DNA from: Neocallimastix lanati (nom. inval.)
Taxonomy: Eukaryota; Neocallimastigomycota; Neocallimastigomycetes; Neocallimastigales; Neocallimastigaceae
Length of the DNA: 62,000 nucleotides
Reading direction: 5' to 3'
Assembly: GCA_016946835.1 (NCBI GenBank)
Contig: JACVTC010000053.1
Coordinates: forward strand, 312,501-374,500
Shown here: positions 35,372-47,700 of the stretch, piece by piece
Layout of the letters: every line of letters starts with the position of its first letter
Position numbering within the stretch: the first letter of the stretch is position 1
Position numbers and translations under genes: made by a program
Notes under the pieces: model-generated
Seen by the model: the letters and a program-made list of their open reading frames with translations, nothing else
What the model was told of the DNA's origin: nothing
The model's database searches: none

Positions 35372-36235
35372 TTGTATTTCAAAATGAGTAGTAGTTCTAG
35401 TAAATCTGTTAAAGATGACTATGAAAAGGCTTCTAATATGGCAAAGGATATTGAAGCTTTAGGTGCCAAGAACACAAAATTTTTCAGATGGAAAATGGAA
35501 CTGGAAGACATTTTCGAAGATCTTAATCTATCTGAAAAAGAAAAGAAAAGAATCAGTATTTCTACTACCACCGGCAAATTAAAAGAGTCTTGTACAAATA
35601 TTTACTTTCAGAACAAAAAGTTATCCTTTGAGGAGTTTACTTCAAAGATTGAAAAATTAATTGATAATGGTAAATCATCAATTAAGAACCTTTCAAAACT
35701 CGAAAATATTAAAATTTCTAATTTAACAGTTAATGAATTTAACAGTGAATATAGTGACTTGCTACATGGAATATCTGATAGAGACAAACCATCTGTTGAA
35801 AGACAGATATTCCTGTACACTAAAGCCTTTAAAAGAAGAACACCAATTTTTAATATTCTTTTAAATAAACAACCAAAATCCTTAGAAGATGCCATGAATT
35901 ATGCTTTAAAAGCTGAAGAAACCATTAATGAATATGAGAGTGACGACGAAAGTGATTTTTACAAATCTAAAAAGAGAACCAACTTTTCAAGAAGAAGACA
36001 GTCAAATTCTAATAACTCAAGACTTTTCGAAAATAAAGACAAGAATGAAAAATCAAAACAATCAAAAGAAGAATCCGATTTAGAAGCCCTCACCAAGAGT
36101 TTTGCCGAAATGAAGATTCATGTATGTCATCGTTGTAATCAGAAAGGTCACGAAGAACGCTATTGTCCTAACGAAATGACTGATCTCAACAAAGCTATTG
36201 CTTCTATTCTATCCTTACAAGACCATTTAAATTAA
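35372..36235 (+). CDS. gag: Element C Gag
   Basis: The frame from 35372 gives 287 residues; the second Met at 35384 (MSSSSSKSVKDDYEKA) may be the real start, since the first adds only MYFK. It has a capsid-like core, a Ser/Arg/Asn-rich linker and one CCHC knuckle CHRCNQKGHEERYC. It ends at TAA just after the slippery site. Confidence 0.9.
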   Translation: MYFKMSSSSSKSVKDDYEKASNMAKDIEALGAKNTKFFRWKMELEDIFEDLNLSEKEKKRISISTTTGKLKESCTNIYFQNKKLSFEEFTSKIEKLIDNGKSSIKNLSKLENIKISNLTVNEFNSEYSDLLHGISDRDKPSVERQIFLYTKAFKRRTPIFNILLNKQPKSLEDAMNYALKAEETINEYESDDESDFYKSKKRTNFSRRRQSNSNNSRLFENKDKNEKSKQSKEESDLEALTKSFAEMKIHVCHRCNQKGHEERYCPNEMTDLNKAIASILSLQDHLN

Positions 36236-36259
36236 TTAAGGGAAGTTCTCAATCTTCCC
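36226..36259 (+). promoter_or_regulatory. -1 ribosomal frameshift signal, element C
   Basis: TTTAAAT at 36226-36232 is followed after 7 bases by GGGAAG (36240-36245) paired with CTTCCC (36254-36259) around an 8-base loop. Confidence 0.83.
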
Positions 36260-39200
36260 ACCATATAAATAAAATTGAGACCTTCTCGGATAATGATACA
36301 GACACTGATGATAACTATTATGACTCAAAGGTCGATTATAAAAATCATAAAAATATGTTAGAAGATCACATGACTGAAAATTTGGAAAAAAAATTTTCCA
36401 AAATGATTTTTACCAATCAGAAAATGAGTATTCTTCAGAAAATTCTGATATTCTTGATTCTGATGATTCTACCACAGATCACGTGACTTCTTCAACCAAT
36501 AAAAATGATATCAAAAACCTTATCTACGCTATCAAGAGAAAAGTTTCTGAAACAAATTTTGAGAAAGATCACGTGAGTAATAAAAATAATATAAACAAAA
36601 ATATGTCACGTGATGTAGTTGTACCCAAGAAGAGAAGGAACCTTAAAGAAAGTGCACTTCCTATCAGCACAAAGGCCACTCAATTGTTAGCACAACAAGA
36701 AAATCACGATATCGGAACATATAAACACAATAATTACCGTGGTGACAATACTACTAAAAATAATAACACTGAAAGACTTGACATTCTAGACACGTCAATA
36801 ATCAGTGGGAAAAACATTACTAGTGCCAAAAAGAAGAATAAAGAAATTAGAAATAAAAGAAGACTTGGACCTGATGAAGTAAATAAATCTTCAACAACTT
36901 TAGAAGACCCTCCAGACATTGAAATTGATGGCAACAAAACAAAAAGTAATTATTACGACTTCCTTAGAACCATCCTGATGTTAGACAATAGGAAAGAATA
37001 CGACCTATTTGATGCCCTTAATAATACTAACGCGGGAATCACGTTCGCTCAGTTATTCGCAGTAAGTCCACTCCTTAGACGGCTATGTATCAAAGGTCTT
37101 AAATTAAATCCTAATGATATAAGGAAAATCAATTCTGTTCACCATGTGAATATAAATGAAAACGATAGTGATTTCCTTATTAATATCTTTAAGAATATAA
37201 ATTCAGAACCTTCCGATGATTCAAAGGCTCATCAATACCCTGTTGAAAACCCCAAAGACAATATTAAAAGAATTAATGTACTTGGTAAAGCTGGCATTGC
37301 TTCCGTTATTGGTTCAGTTGACAAAAATATGGTTAAAGTCCTTGTCGATACGGGTTCTGAAGCTAATGTTATAACTACTTCCTTCTTTAAAATTATTGCA
37401 AAGAACCATAAAGTCCTTAAACTAGAAAGAAATTATTTCAAGGTTGCCGGAAAACAGATTATTTCCTCAGATCAGGTCGTCCATCTATGTTTAAAATTTG
37501 AAAATTTAGATATTAATGTTCCTTTCTACATTTTAGATGATGATGACACTTCTTACGATATTATTATTGGTCGCCAAGTTCATAAGGATTATCGTTTATA
37601 TATTGATCCTGACGACGATGCCTTATACAAAAAAACTGATTCTGGACCAGTTCTTGTTGCCCATCCTACGGATATTACTATTCCTGGAAACAGATTATAC
37701 AGAATCTCTATATGTAATAGTACTAATGAACTACTTACTCTTTCAAAACGTTCAGATAATGATATTGAACTTAAAAATATTGATAACAAAAAATTAAATA
37801 ATTTAATTAATGAATATAAAGATGTTTTAATCAATTCTATTGATGATGTTTCTGTCGCTAAAGCTGAACCACACTCCATTGAACTAACAAACAATAAACC
37901 AATTAAAATGAGACCTTATAAAACCTCTTTAGAACAATCTAATGCTCTCAAAGAAGAAATTATAAAACTGTTGAAGCATGGATTAATTGAACCGTCACAC
38001 TCACCATGGTCTTTTCCCGTTATTCTCGTAAGAAAGAAAAATGGTAAATGGCGTATGTGTGTAGATTACAGAAGGTTAAATCAAATCACTATCAAAGACG
38101 CATATGCATTACCCTTTATTGATGAACTATTAGAATCAGTATTCGGTGCTAAATATTTTTCTGCTATTGATCTCTTCTCTGGTTTTCATCAAATTCCAAT
38201 GAATCCTAGGGATATTGAAAAAACTGCCTTTACAACCAAATACGGTAACTTCAATTTTAAAGTTATGCCATTCGGATTAACCAACGCTCCTGCAACATTT
38301 CAAAGAGAAATGAATCGAATTCTTATGCCTCTCATTGGTGTCTGCTTGTTTGTTTACATGGACGATATTCTTGTATATTCTCCCACGTTGGAACAACACT
38401 TAAAGGATTTAGAAAAACTTTTTAAAATCCTTCGTGACAATAAATTTTCTATCAATATTGATAAATGATCTTTTTGTAAGCATTCTGTTGAAGTTTTAGG
38501 TCATATGCTTACTGGTGAAGGTATTAAACCTGTTCCTTCAAAAGTTTTAGCCATCATGTCCTGGGACATACCTAAAGATGTTTCTCAGCTTCGTTCTTTC
38601 CTCGGACTTATTAGTTATTATCGTAAGTTTATTCCTAACTTCGCTGGTTTCTCTAATTGTTTATATAAACTTACAAGTCCCAAAGTTCCTTTTGTATGGA
38701 CTAATATTCATTCTGAAGCTTTCGAAAATCTTAAAAAGGCAATTTGTTCCAATTCTGTGCTTAAATATCCTGACCCAAACCGTCCACTTATTATTCGTAC
38801 AGACGCGTCTTCGTATGCAGTCGGTGCTGTTCTTTTACAAATTCAAGACTCGTCCAAGTTAGAATTTCCAATTTATTGTGTTAGTCGTTGTCTCAAAAAT
38901 GCTGAAACTAGATACTCAGTTACGGAAAAAGAAGGTATTGCCGTTATTTTCGCTTTAAAAAAATTTCGTTCTTATATCTCTGCTTCTCCCTTTCCTGTAA
39001 AACTTTTTACTGATCATAAACCTCTTGTAGGTTTCTTTTATAACAGTATTCCTAATAAAGATCGTCATTTTAGATGGATTGCCATTTTTAACGAATTTCG
39101 AGTTGACCTTATTTATGATAAGGGTAAGAATAACGTTTTCGCTGATGCTCTTTCTCGTATTCCCTCTTCACAACATTTGAAAATTAATACCATTCACTCT

Positions 39201-40394
39201 ATTCTTAGTAATGATGAAAGTAATGACGTTTCCTCATTTGCTCCTCCTAAAATATTAGAATATGTTAAAAAGAATTACTCATTTTATGATGGTTCTCTTG
39301 TTTTTCATGACAAATCTGGGAAACTCCTTAAAGTTATTGAAGATGAGGATGTTAAATCTTCTCTAATCCGTAAAGCTCATCTTGTAGGCCATGAAGGTGT
39401 AGAAAAAACACTTTCTAGGTTGAAAGAAGCTTATTACTGGCCTGGTATGTATAAAGATATTGATAAATGTGTTAAATCATGCTTACGTTGTCAATGCTAC
39501 CGTCCAAAACCGATTACTAAAAATCTTTCAAATATTCCCACTCCAGTCGAAAGACCATTTGTTAGAGTTGGCCTTGACATAGTTGGTCCTCTCCCTATTA
39601 CAAATAAAGGAAACCAATATATAATTGTACTCGTAGACTATACAACAAAATGGGTTGAGGCTATGCCACTAAAAAATATTGAAAGTCAAGACGTAATATA
39701 TTTTTTAAAGGATGTCTTTGCAAGACACGGTGTTCCAGAAATAATTGTAACTGATAATGGTTCGCAGTTTTCATCTGATATTACAAAAACAATGATAGAC
39801 TTATATGGTTCATGGGTACAATTTGTAGCTCCACATCATCCTGAAGCTAATGGACAGGTAGAAAATAGAAACAGAGAAATAATTAAAATACTAAGATACC
39901 TTTGTTTCAATCAAGAAAATTGGGATGATTATATTCCTGCTTCTTTATGGGCTCTTCGTACTACAAGATCTAGTGTTACTGGATTCAGTAGTTTCGAACT
40001 TCTCTATGGAAGGAAAGATTTATGGCCTCTTAGTGTAGTAATTTCCGATATCAACAAAGCTAAAAACGAAACTAATGAAGAATACAATTTAAGAAGATTC
40101 ATTTTACATCAAAAATGGGTTAAAGAAGCTATGGAAAATATTAAAAAAGCTCATGCCTACTGGTCACAAAGAAGTAAAGCAAGAGATAATATGAATCATA
40201 AATATAAGCCAGGAGATTTAGTGCTTGTTCGCTACATAGGAAGAAAAAAATTAGATCCATTTTTCTTAGGACCATATAAAGTTTTAAAAGCATCAAAATA
40301 TAATACCTTAGTTCTAGAAACAATTGACACACATAAAATTTTAGAACGTAACATACATATAAAAAATGTCAAACCGTACTTAGTATCAATATAA
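36232..40394 (+). pseudogene. pol: Element C Pol, interrupted by a frameshift and a stop
   Basis: After the -1 shift the frame runs to TGA at 36484, but homologous coding switches frame at an A8 run (36386-36393), a likely one-base slippage lesion. The new frame is open to TGA at 38466-38468, where relatives have a Cys codon, and then continues in the same frame to 40394. Domains in order: protease with VLVDTGSEANVIT (about 37340); RT with WRMCVDYRR and YMDD (38355-38366); RNase H with RTDASSYAVG and TDHKPL; integrase HHCC finger (AHLVGHEG to CLRCQ); GLDIVGPLP, TDNGSQF and EANGQVENRNREI; and a C-terminal GPY module. Catalytic residues remain, so decay is recent. Confidence 0.9.
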
Positions 40395-40628
40395 AAAAAA
40401 ATAATAATAAATAAAAATAAATTTTAAATTGAAATTACTTTTGAGATCATTTTATTTTTACATAAAAAAAAAAAAAAAAAAAAAAAAAATAATATCCAAT
40501 ATTATCAGAAACTTATATTTTTATTTGAAAATTTCAGTAATATTATTATAAATTAATAAAATATCCTTATTAATATCAATTATTTCATCAATAATACATT
40601 TATATGAAAACAAGACAAAACAAAACAG

Positions 40629-40660
<32 letters not shown>

Positions 40661-40785
40661 ATTATTAAAATTATTTCATTTATTTTTTTAATTTTTTTAT
40701 TATTATATTTTTATAAAAAAAAAAAAAAATTTTTTTATTATTAAAATTATTTCATTTATTTTTTAATTTTTTTTTTACTATATTT

Positions 40786-40836
<51 letters not shown>

Positions 40837-40969
40837 TTTAAATTTTAACAACCTTAAATTTATATTTTTCCTTATTATTATTATTTATTATTCTTTTCAG
40901 ATATTTTTCCTTATTATTATTATTTATTATTCTTTTCAGATATAAGTTATATCTTATGGGAGGAAAACT
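40395..40969. other. Element C 3' untranslated region
   Basis: Low-complexity sequence with several poly(A) runs. It has a roughly 70-base tandem duplication (about 40660-40790) and a roughly 40-base tandem duplication containing TTATTCTTTTCAGATAT (about 40865-40945). ATGGGAGGAAAACT just before 40970 is the likely polypurine tract. Confidence 0.7.
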
Positions 40970-41603
40970 TGATTAATAATAATAATATATATTAAGAAAT
41001 AGTAAAAGATTTTATAATATTTTAAATATTAAAATAATTAAATAGTAATAACTTAATAATAATCTTGTTCATAATATTAAATAATTATAATAATTTTTAT
41101 TATTATAATAATATTATTTAATAATAATATTTATATACATTTGATTGGAAAATATAGTTACACCAACTATAATAATAATATAAATATAAAATTTTTTATA
41201 TGGAATAATTAGTTCTTTAGAAATTAATTTATAAAAAAATTATGAAATTTATTAAGAGAATTTATTTAGAAAAATAATGAATTATAACAATTAAAAATAT
41301 TTCTCAACGTTGTATAATCAACTATAAAAATATTAAATAAAAATTATTATTATAACAAATATATAAAGTTATAAACTATATTATTTATATTATAGTATTT
41401 AACTATTTTAATTATTTATAAAAAGAATTATAATATTTAATATATAGATTAAATATTATATAAATTTTTAATAAAACATTTTTTTTAAAATAATTAAGTA
41501 AATTTAAATATTAAATATCGGTAAAACTTGTTAAAATAAAACAAGGTAAAACGATATAAAATAAGTTTAAGAAAATAAAATAAATAATACCTTAAACTTA
41601 TTA
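40970..41603 (+). repeat. Element C 3' LTR
   Basis: It matches the LTR at 34657 with about two visible substitutions. TTTT and then element D follow at once. Confidence 0.88.
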
Positions 41604-41607
41604 TTTT

Positions 41608-42426
41608 TGATAAGAATGTACTAAATAATGCATTCTTAATTAAATTTACGATTTATTTCTAATACATTATGTGTACATTATTATTTTTGTACTTTAATAA
41701 ATTTTTAAATCCAAAGATCAAAAATTAAATCAAAAATTATATTAAACTTTATATTTTTATATTAAATCTTATATTAATAGTAATATTTTTATATATTTAA
41801 AACTTATATTAGCAATATTAATAATAAATCTTATTTTTTTATTTTTATATTAATAATGAAAATTTGTATTAATAATATTTTTATATATTGATGATTAAAA
41901 ATTTATATATTATATTTTAACTTTTATTATAAAATTTTATATCGAAATGTTTTATTTTATATTGAAAAATATTTTATTTTATTAAAAACCTTTATATTAG
42001 AATAGTATTTTTATTTTTATTTGAATATTTTAACAGATTGTAATAAAATTTATAGCCAATTAAATAAATTCTTATTAGTAATATTTTAGATATTTTTTTA
42101 AAAAAAAAAAAAAAAATGTTTTATTAATATTATAAATGTATTTTATTTATATTGTTATAATTAAATTTTATATAATTGATTATAAAATTCAATTTAAATT
42201 TAATAGTTTTTATAAAAAAAAAAAAAAAAAATAAATAAAATGTAATTTAGTGGCAAGAACAACTTTTATGCCTTGAAAAAAAGTATAAATAGTTGTAAAT
42301 TTTGCTACCAATTTTTAAAAAATCATCGAATAAAATCAAATAAATTTATAAATAAAAATAATAAATAAAAAAATAAAATTTGTGTTTCTTTACTTTATTT
42401 TTATTTAATTCTCTAAAACCTTAACA
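41608..42426 (+). repeat. Element D 5' LTR
   Basis: A-family LTR with TATAAATA at 42284-42291. It differs from the A LTR by scattered substitutions and indels. Confidence 0.9.
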
Positions 42427-43841
42427 TTTATATGGTGGAGATATCGGGGAATTAAATAGAAATAATAGTAAATAACATAGATTTTTTTTAATTTTTTTTT
42501 ATTTTATATTGATAAACAAGTAAGTCGTTAATTCTTTGATTAACCTATGGCGCTTGTTTGATATATATATAAAAAAAAAAATTTTTTTTAAAATAAGTAA
42601 AATTAAGATTCTAAAAAAAACCAAATCTTGTAAAATTATAACAAGGAGCGGATAGAGCTCATACACAGTGTATTTCCAGAAAACAACAAAATATCTATTA
42701 TTCATAGTAGGTTATTGGATAATAGTTATTTTGGGAATTAATTGGAAAGTAGACGAAGGTATTTGGTTACCGACCCGGTAATAATAGTTCAGCCTTCAAC
42801 GTTTCAACACACGAAGGTGCGGGTACTTTCCAAGCACTGGCGAATAAGGAGCTTACGTCACCGAAGGCGTAAGATTGTTTTTTTTTTATATTTTTTTTAT
42901 TTTTCTTTGTGCTAGTTATAAGGCACTTTATTATATAAAGTATCAGACTTTGGCTAACTTCGCCATTTAAATTTTTTTATTTTTTTTTATTACTGATACT
43001 TTATTTGTTTAATAATTCCTGTAAAAGAATCTTAATTTACTTTGAAAATATTGTGTTTTTAGTTAATTTTTATTAGTTAATAAAAAATATTATTGAATAC
43101 TTTTAAAATTTTTTTTATTCCGTACATAGATTATCGGATTAAGTTTATCCTACATAGTAATTGGGCTAGTGGGCTCTGAACTGCTATATTTTATATTGAA
43201 TATAGTAATCGTGGCACACGCGTGGCATGACACCATTAGGTAAGCTGCACGTCAGACAGTGTGTACTATCAGATTGTACGACAATAAAGATTATTTTTTT
43301 TTGTATTTAATAATTATAATTAATTAATAATTTTATTAGCTATAATAATACAATATTTATCGTTTAAAAAGAAAAATTTTTTGAAAGATGAAAATAATAA
43401 ATAAAACTTTGCTTCTAAATTTATTACTACAAATATACTAAATTACAAAATTCAAGTGGTCGATAAAGATTTCGAGCTTGAAAAATATTCTATTAAGTTG
43501 TCGATAAAGATTTCGAACTTAAAATTATTCTATTGAGTTGTCGATAAAGATTTCGAACTTAAAAATTATTCTATTAAGTTGTCGATATAGATTTCGAACT
43601 TAAAAATTATTCTTAATAAAGTAGTCGAAAAGAACCTCGTGCTTTATAATTTCTACTAAGTTGTCGATAAGGATTTCGAGCTTATATCTACTAAAGAAAG
43701 CAAATAAAATTATTATTTTCAAAAGTTACTAAAATATATTGTTTTAAAAATTGATTCGATATTAAATTACCTATTAAATTATATTTTGAAAGTTGGATTT
43801 CCCAAATTTATTCGTATTTAATCACCTCATATTTAGACAAA
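42427..43841 (+). promoter_or_regulatory. Element D structured 5' leader
   Basis: It parallels element A's leader: the primer-binding-like TGGTGGAGATATCGGGG begins at 42433, the conserved domain spans 43121-43280 (CGTACA with TGTACG), and the hairpin array at 43453-43683 has six copies against five in A. The first hairpin (about 42688-42732) has changed sequence on both arms relative to A (CTATTATTCA with TGGATAATAG), keeping the helix. Confidence 0.7.
43121..43280 (+). ncRNA. Conserved structured leader domain (element D copy)
   Basis: Nearly identical to 20586-20745, with the same closing helix CGTACA/TGTACG and inner hairpin CTATATT/AATATAG. Confidence 0.7.
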
Positions 43842-44753
43842 ATGTCCAAGGAAACAACTTTGAGCTTTAAAGAATTGAAAAAAGAATTAAGAGATATTTT
43901 GAAACTTAGCAAGGACAATTTAGATATTAAGTCCTGGGCTACTGAATTAAAACTTTGGATCAAGATACAAGGTATTACAGATCCAGAAACAATATTTAAT
44001 GCTTGTTTACTTACCAGCTCTGGTGAAGTACAACGCGTTATTGAAGATTTGGGAGAAGATAGTGATGATGAAAGTGATGATTCATCAGATGAAGAAGAAG
44101 AAGATGATGAAGAAGAAAATGTTGATGATGATATTAAATTTCCTTCTCTTGGAAAAATTATTTCAAGTCTTGAAAATTTTTACGGTATTAAAGAAGACCA
44201 AAATTTACTTCTTAAAGAACTTCGTGCAATGCGAATTAAAAGAAACGAAAAGATTAAAGACTTTAATGTAAGATATAGAACTTTGTACACTAAACTTGAT
44301 AAAAAGAGAAGAAAGCGCATTGGTGTACTAGATTATATTGATTCTATTCAAAATAATTATGAAGCCTGGAAGAAATTATCCCTTAAAGATGATATAAGTA
44401 TGGAGAAAGCTTTCAAAATTGCCGAGAAAGTAGATAGACTTTCTGTAAGGAACAATAATATTAATACCTATAATGTTAATAATTCCCAGCATAATCAAAA
44501 TAATCAAAACAGTACTACTTCAAGACTTTATCCTAAAAGAAGAAACGAAACTTTCCAAACAAGTCAAACAAATAATAAACTGAAACCTCAAGATATTATA
44601 GAAGAATCAACCCAGAAAATGAGAAATTTATCTGTTAAAACTTGCTTCTTCTGTAAGGAAGAAGGTCATTACTCATACTATTGCCCTCAATTAAATAAGA
44701 TTATGGAAAAAAATAAAAAAGAAATATATTCCAAAAAGTCTTTAAACTTCTAA
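43842..44753 (+). CDS. gag: Element D Gag
   Basis: 303 residues, almost the same as element A Gag, with the same acidic run and the CCHC knuckle CFFCKEEGHYSYYC. The N terminus differs (MSKETTLSFKELKKELRDIL) and two residues are gained, an extra Glu in the acidic run and an Ile after it. It ends TAA at 44751. Confidence 0.92.
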   Translation: MSKETTLSFKELKKELRDILKLSKDNLDIKSWATELKLWIKIQGITDPETIFNACLLTSSGEVQRVIEDLGEDSDDESDDSSDEEEEDDEEENVDDDIKFPSLGKIISSLENFYGIKEDQNLLLKELRAMRIKRNEKIKDFNVRYRTLYTKLDKKRRKRIGVLDYIDSIQNNYEAWKKLSLKDDISMEKAFKIAEKVDRLSVRNNNINTYNVNNSQHNQNNQNSTTSRLYPKRRNETFQTSQTNNKLKPQDIIEESTQKMRNLSVKTCFFCKEEGHYSYYCPQLNKIMEKNKKEIYSKKSLNF

Positions 44754-44773
44754 ATGGGAGCAGAAGCACTCCC
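44741..44773 (+). promoter_or_regulatory. -1 ribosomal frameshift signal, element D
   Basis: TTTAAAC at 44741-44747, then GGGAG (44756-44760) pairing with CTCCC (44769-44773) around an 8-base loop, as in element A. Confidence 0.85.
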
Positions 44774-47700
44774 AATGACAAAACAATAGCTTCATTAAAT
44801 AATTTACAAAATAATACTTTTACTAAGAATACTCCAATTGATAATAATTCCTTTAACGAAGAATCTGAAGAATCTGATTTTAGTGACACAACTGAAAGTG
44901 AGGATGATATCATTATAAATGCTATAAAAAGAAAAATGAATGATAATAACAGCGAAAAAGAAGAAAATAATTCCAAGAAAGTACATAAAAGTTTAAAAGA
45001 TAATCCACGTCCTTTTGCAACTCCTGCTTTAAGAAAGAAGAAAGAAAATGAGCCACATAATAAACCAAATAAAGTTTATAAAAATCAAATACTTCCTTCA
45101 ATTTTAACTCAACCAAATTTTAACAAAGAAAAACAAAAAGAAAAGGAATTAAGAAATATGACAAGAGTAAGAGAAAGTAAAGAAGAAAACAACAATTATT
45201 CATCAAAAGGAAAGGAAAAAGTTGAATCTGAAGATATACTTGTAATCGATAATGAAATAGAAGATCTAGAAATGAATAAAGATAATCAACAAAATAAAAC
45301 TAATACTTTGGAAAAATTAATTTCAACAAAAACTAAGGAAACTAATAATGGAAATACTCAATTAGTAAAAAGGAATATCAAAATGATGAATAATAAAGAA
45401 CCTTACAATATTATGGATGATTTAAATAATCTTAAGTCCAGTATTACGATAGGTCAACTCTTGAATGCATGTCCGAAAATTCGTTCACAATTAACTCAAG
45501 GTTTAAAGTTAGAAAAATCTAAAATAATTGGAACTGTAGACAATGTAATAGCACGAACTTTATTAGTGAATAACTATGATCATAGCTACATAAGTAAAAG
45601 TAATGAAGTAGCCGAAGAAGACTTAGCAGTGGTTGATGCAAGTGTTGACGGAGTAATAGGAAAACTTTTAATTGATTCTTGTAGTAACCTAAGCATCGTT
45701 ACTAAGCAGTATTTTGATAAATTACCTGGTGAATATGAAACAGTTGGAAAAAGTCGTGGAAGAATCCAACTAGCAACACAAGATGAAGAATACTCGGAAG
45801 GAATTATTGTTCGATTACCAGTAAAAATTAATAATTATGAATTTAATGCGGACTTTAGAATTATTGAGAAAGAAGACTCTTTTTATGATATGTTAATAAA
45901 CTTTAAAACTCAAATCGATCATTGTTTATTTATTCATCCGACCTTAAACAGTTTATGTAAACTTTTGTCAGAAAGTGAATACGAAGAAATAGCTAAAATA
46001 AATAATCAATATTATGATGAAGAAAGTATAATTTGCACTATTAGAAAAGTTAAAGAAACGAATAATGAAAAGGAAATTATAAAGGAATTAACTCCAATGG
46101 AATTTATTGAGAGTGATGAATTTTTAAGTACCTTAAATAAAGATTATAAAGAACAAATTATTAAAATTCTCAAAGAAATGATTGACATAGTTGCCACTTC
46201 AACAGAAGAACTAACTCCTTCTAAACTTTCACCACATAAGATCCGTTTAAAAGCAAATTCAAAGCCAGTAAAATTAAGAAGTTATAGGTTAACTAAATTA
46301 AAATCAGATATCTTAAAAGAAGAACTTACAAAACTTATTAAGAAAGGATTGATAGAACCATCCTGTTCAGAATGGTCATCTCCAGTAGTACTTATTCTAA
46401 AACACAATGGAAAGTGGCGCTTGTGCATTGACTACCGAAAAGTCAATGATATGACAGAAAAAGATTCTTATTCAGTTCCATATATAGATGAAATTTTTGA
46501 TAGTCTCGGAGGAGCTAAAATATTTACAACTCTTGATTTATTTTCTGGTTTTCACCAAATCTTAATGGATGAAGAAAGCGTTGAAGTAACCACTTTCACT
46601 ACTAAGTTTGGAAATTATCAATTTAAGGTTATGCCTTTTGGACTTACTGGAGCTCCCTCAACCTTCCAAAGAGAAATGAATAAAATTTTATTCCCTTTTA
46701 TTGGTGAATTTGTTTATGTATTTATTGATGATGTTTTGATCTATTCAAAAAGTATCGAAGAACATTTAATTCATATTAAACAAGTATTAGAAGTATTTAA
46801 AGAAAACAAGTTAAAAATTAATATTGAAAAGTGCCATTTTCTTCAAACTGAAGTTGATGTATTATGTCACAAACTTACTACTAAAGGATTAAGCCCCATG
46901 GAAAGCAAAATAACAGCTATTAAGAAGTGGGAAGCCCCTTCATCACTGCATGAATTAAGATCATTTCTAGGAGCAGTAGGATATTATCGTGACTTTATTC
47001 CTAAATATGCTCAAATTACCTCACCTTTATGTAAATTATTGAAAAAGAATACTAAATATGAATGGAATAAAGAACAACATGAAAGCTTTGAACTCCTAAG
47101 AGAAAAATTAATCAATGCACCTATTCTAAAATTTCCGTCATTTGACAAACCTTTTATCATTAGAACTGATGCTTCGTATAATGGAATTGGTGGAGTTCTT
47201 TTACAAAAAGAAGAAGAAACCAGTAAGGAGCATCCAATACATTTTATAAGTAGAAGTTTGAAGAAAGCTGAAAAGAATTATGGTATCACAGATTTGGAAG
47301 GAACCGCTTTATTTTACTGTATGACTAAATTTAAATCTTATATTGAAGGAAATCCATTACCTACAACTATTTACACAGATCATAAACCATTAGTTGGTTT
47401 ATTTAAGAATAAAGAACCTTTGAATGCAAGGCAAACAAGATGGTGTCTAACCGCTAGTATGCTTGGAATTAATATAAAATATGAATCAAACAAAAAGAAT
47501 GTGTTAGCTGATGCTCTTTCAAGAATGAAAAGTAAGGAAGAGAGAAAGATATTATTAACAAAAATTACTAATGGAAATAATGAAGAATTATTATCTAAAG
47601 TTATAAAGGAATTTATTAATGAAAAGTTTACTGTTATTGATGGTGAAGATTACTTTATCGACAATGGAAATTATAGAAAATTAATAACGGACGAAAATGA

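Larger units (their letters stand above)
34657..41603 (+). mobile_element. Element C: Ty3/gypsy-type element with two lesions in pol
   Basis: LTRs at 34657-35290 and 40970-41603 (634 bases each) differ visibly at about two bases. Flanking TTTT at 34653-34656 and 41604-41607 is the target duplication. The LTR ends TTA rather than CA; if the last A belongs to the duplication it would be ATTTT. The leader is very short, unlike A and B. Gag is intact. Pol has a frameshift in an A8 run and one in-frame TGA, so the copy is defective. Confidence 0.9.

Noticed and set aside
36477-36615. Cluster of three CACGTG boxes in element C pol as a regulatory site
   Set aside because: They lie inside coding sequence and encode D-H-V and S-R-D-V runs; no spacing pattern or copy in other elements supports a regulatory role.
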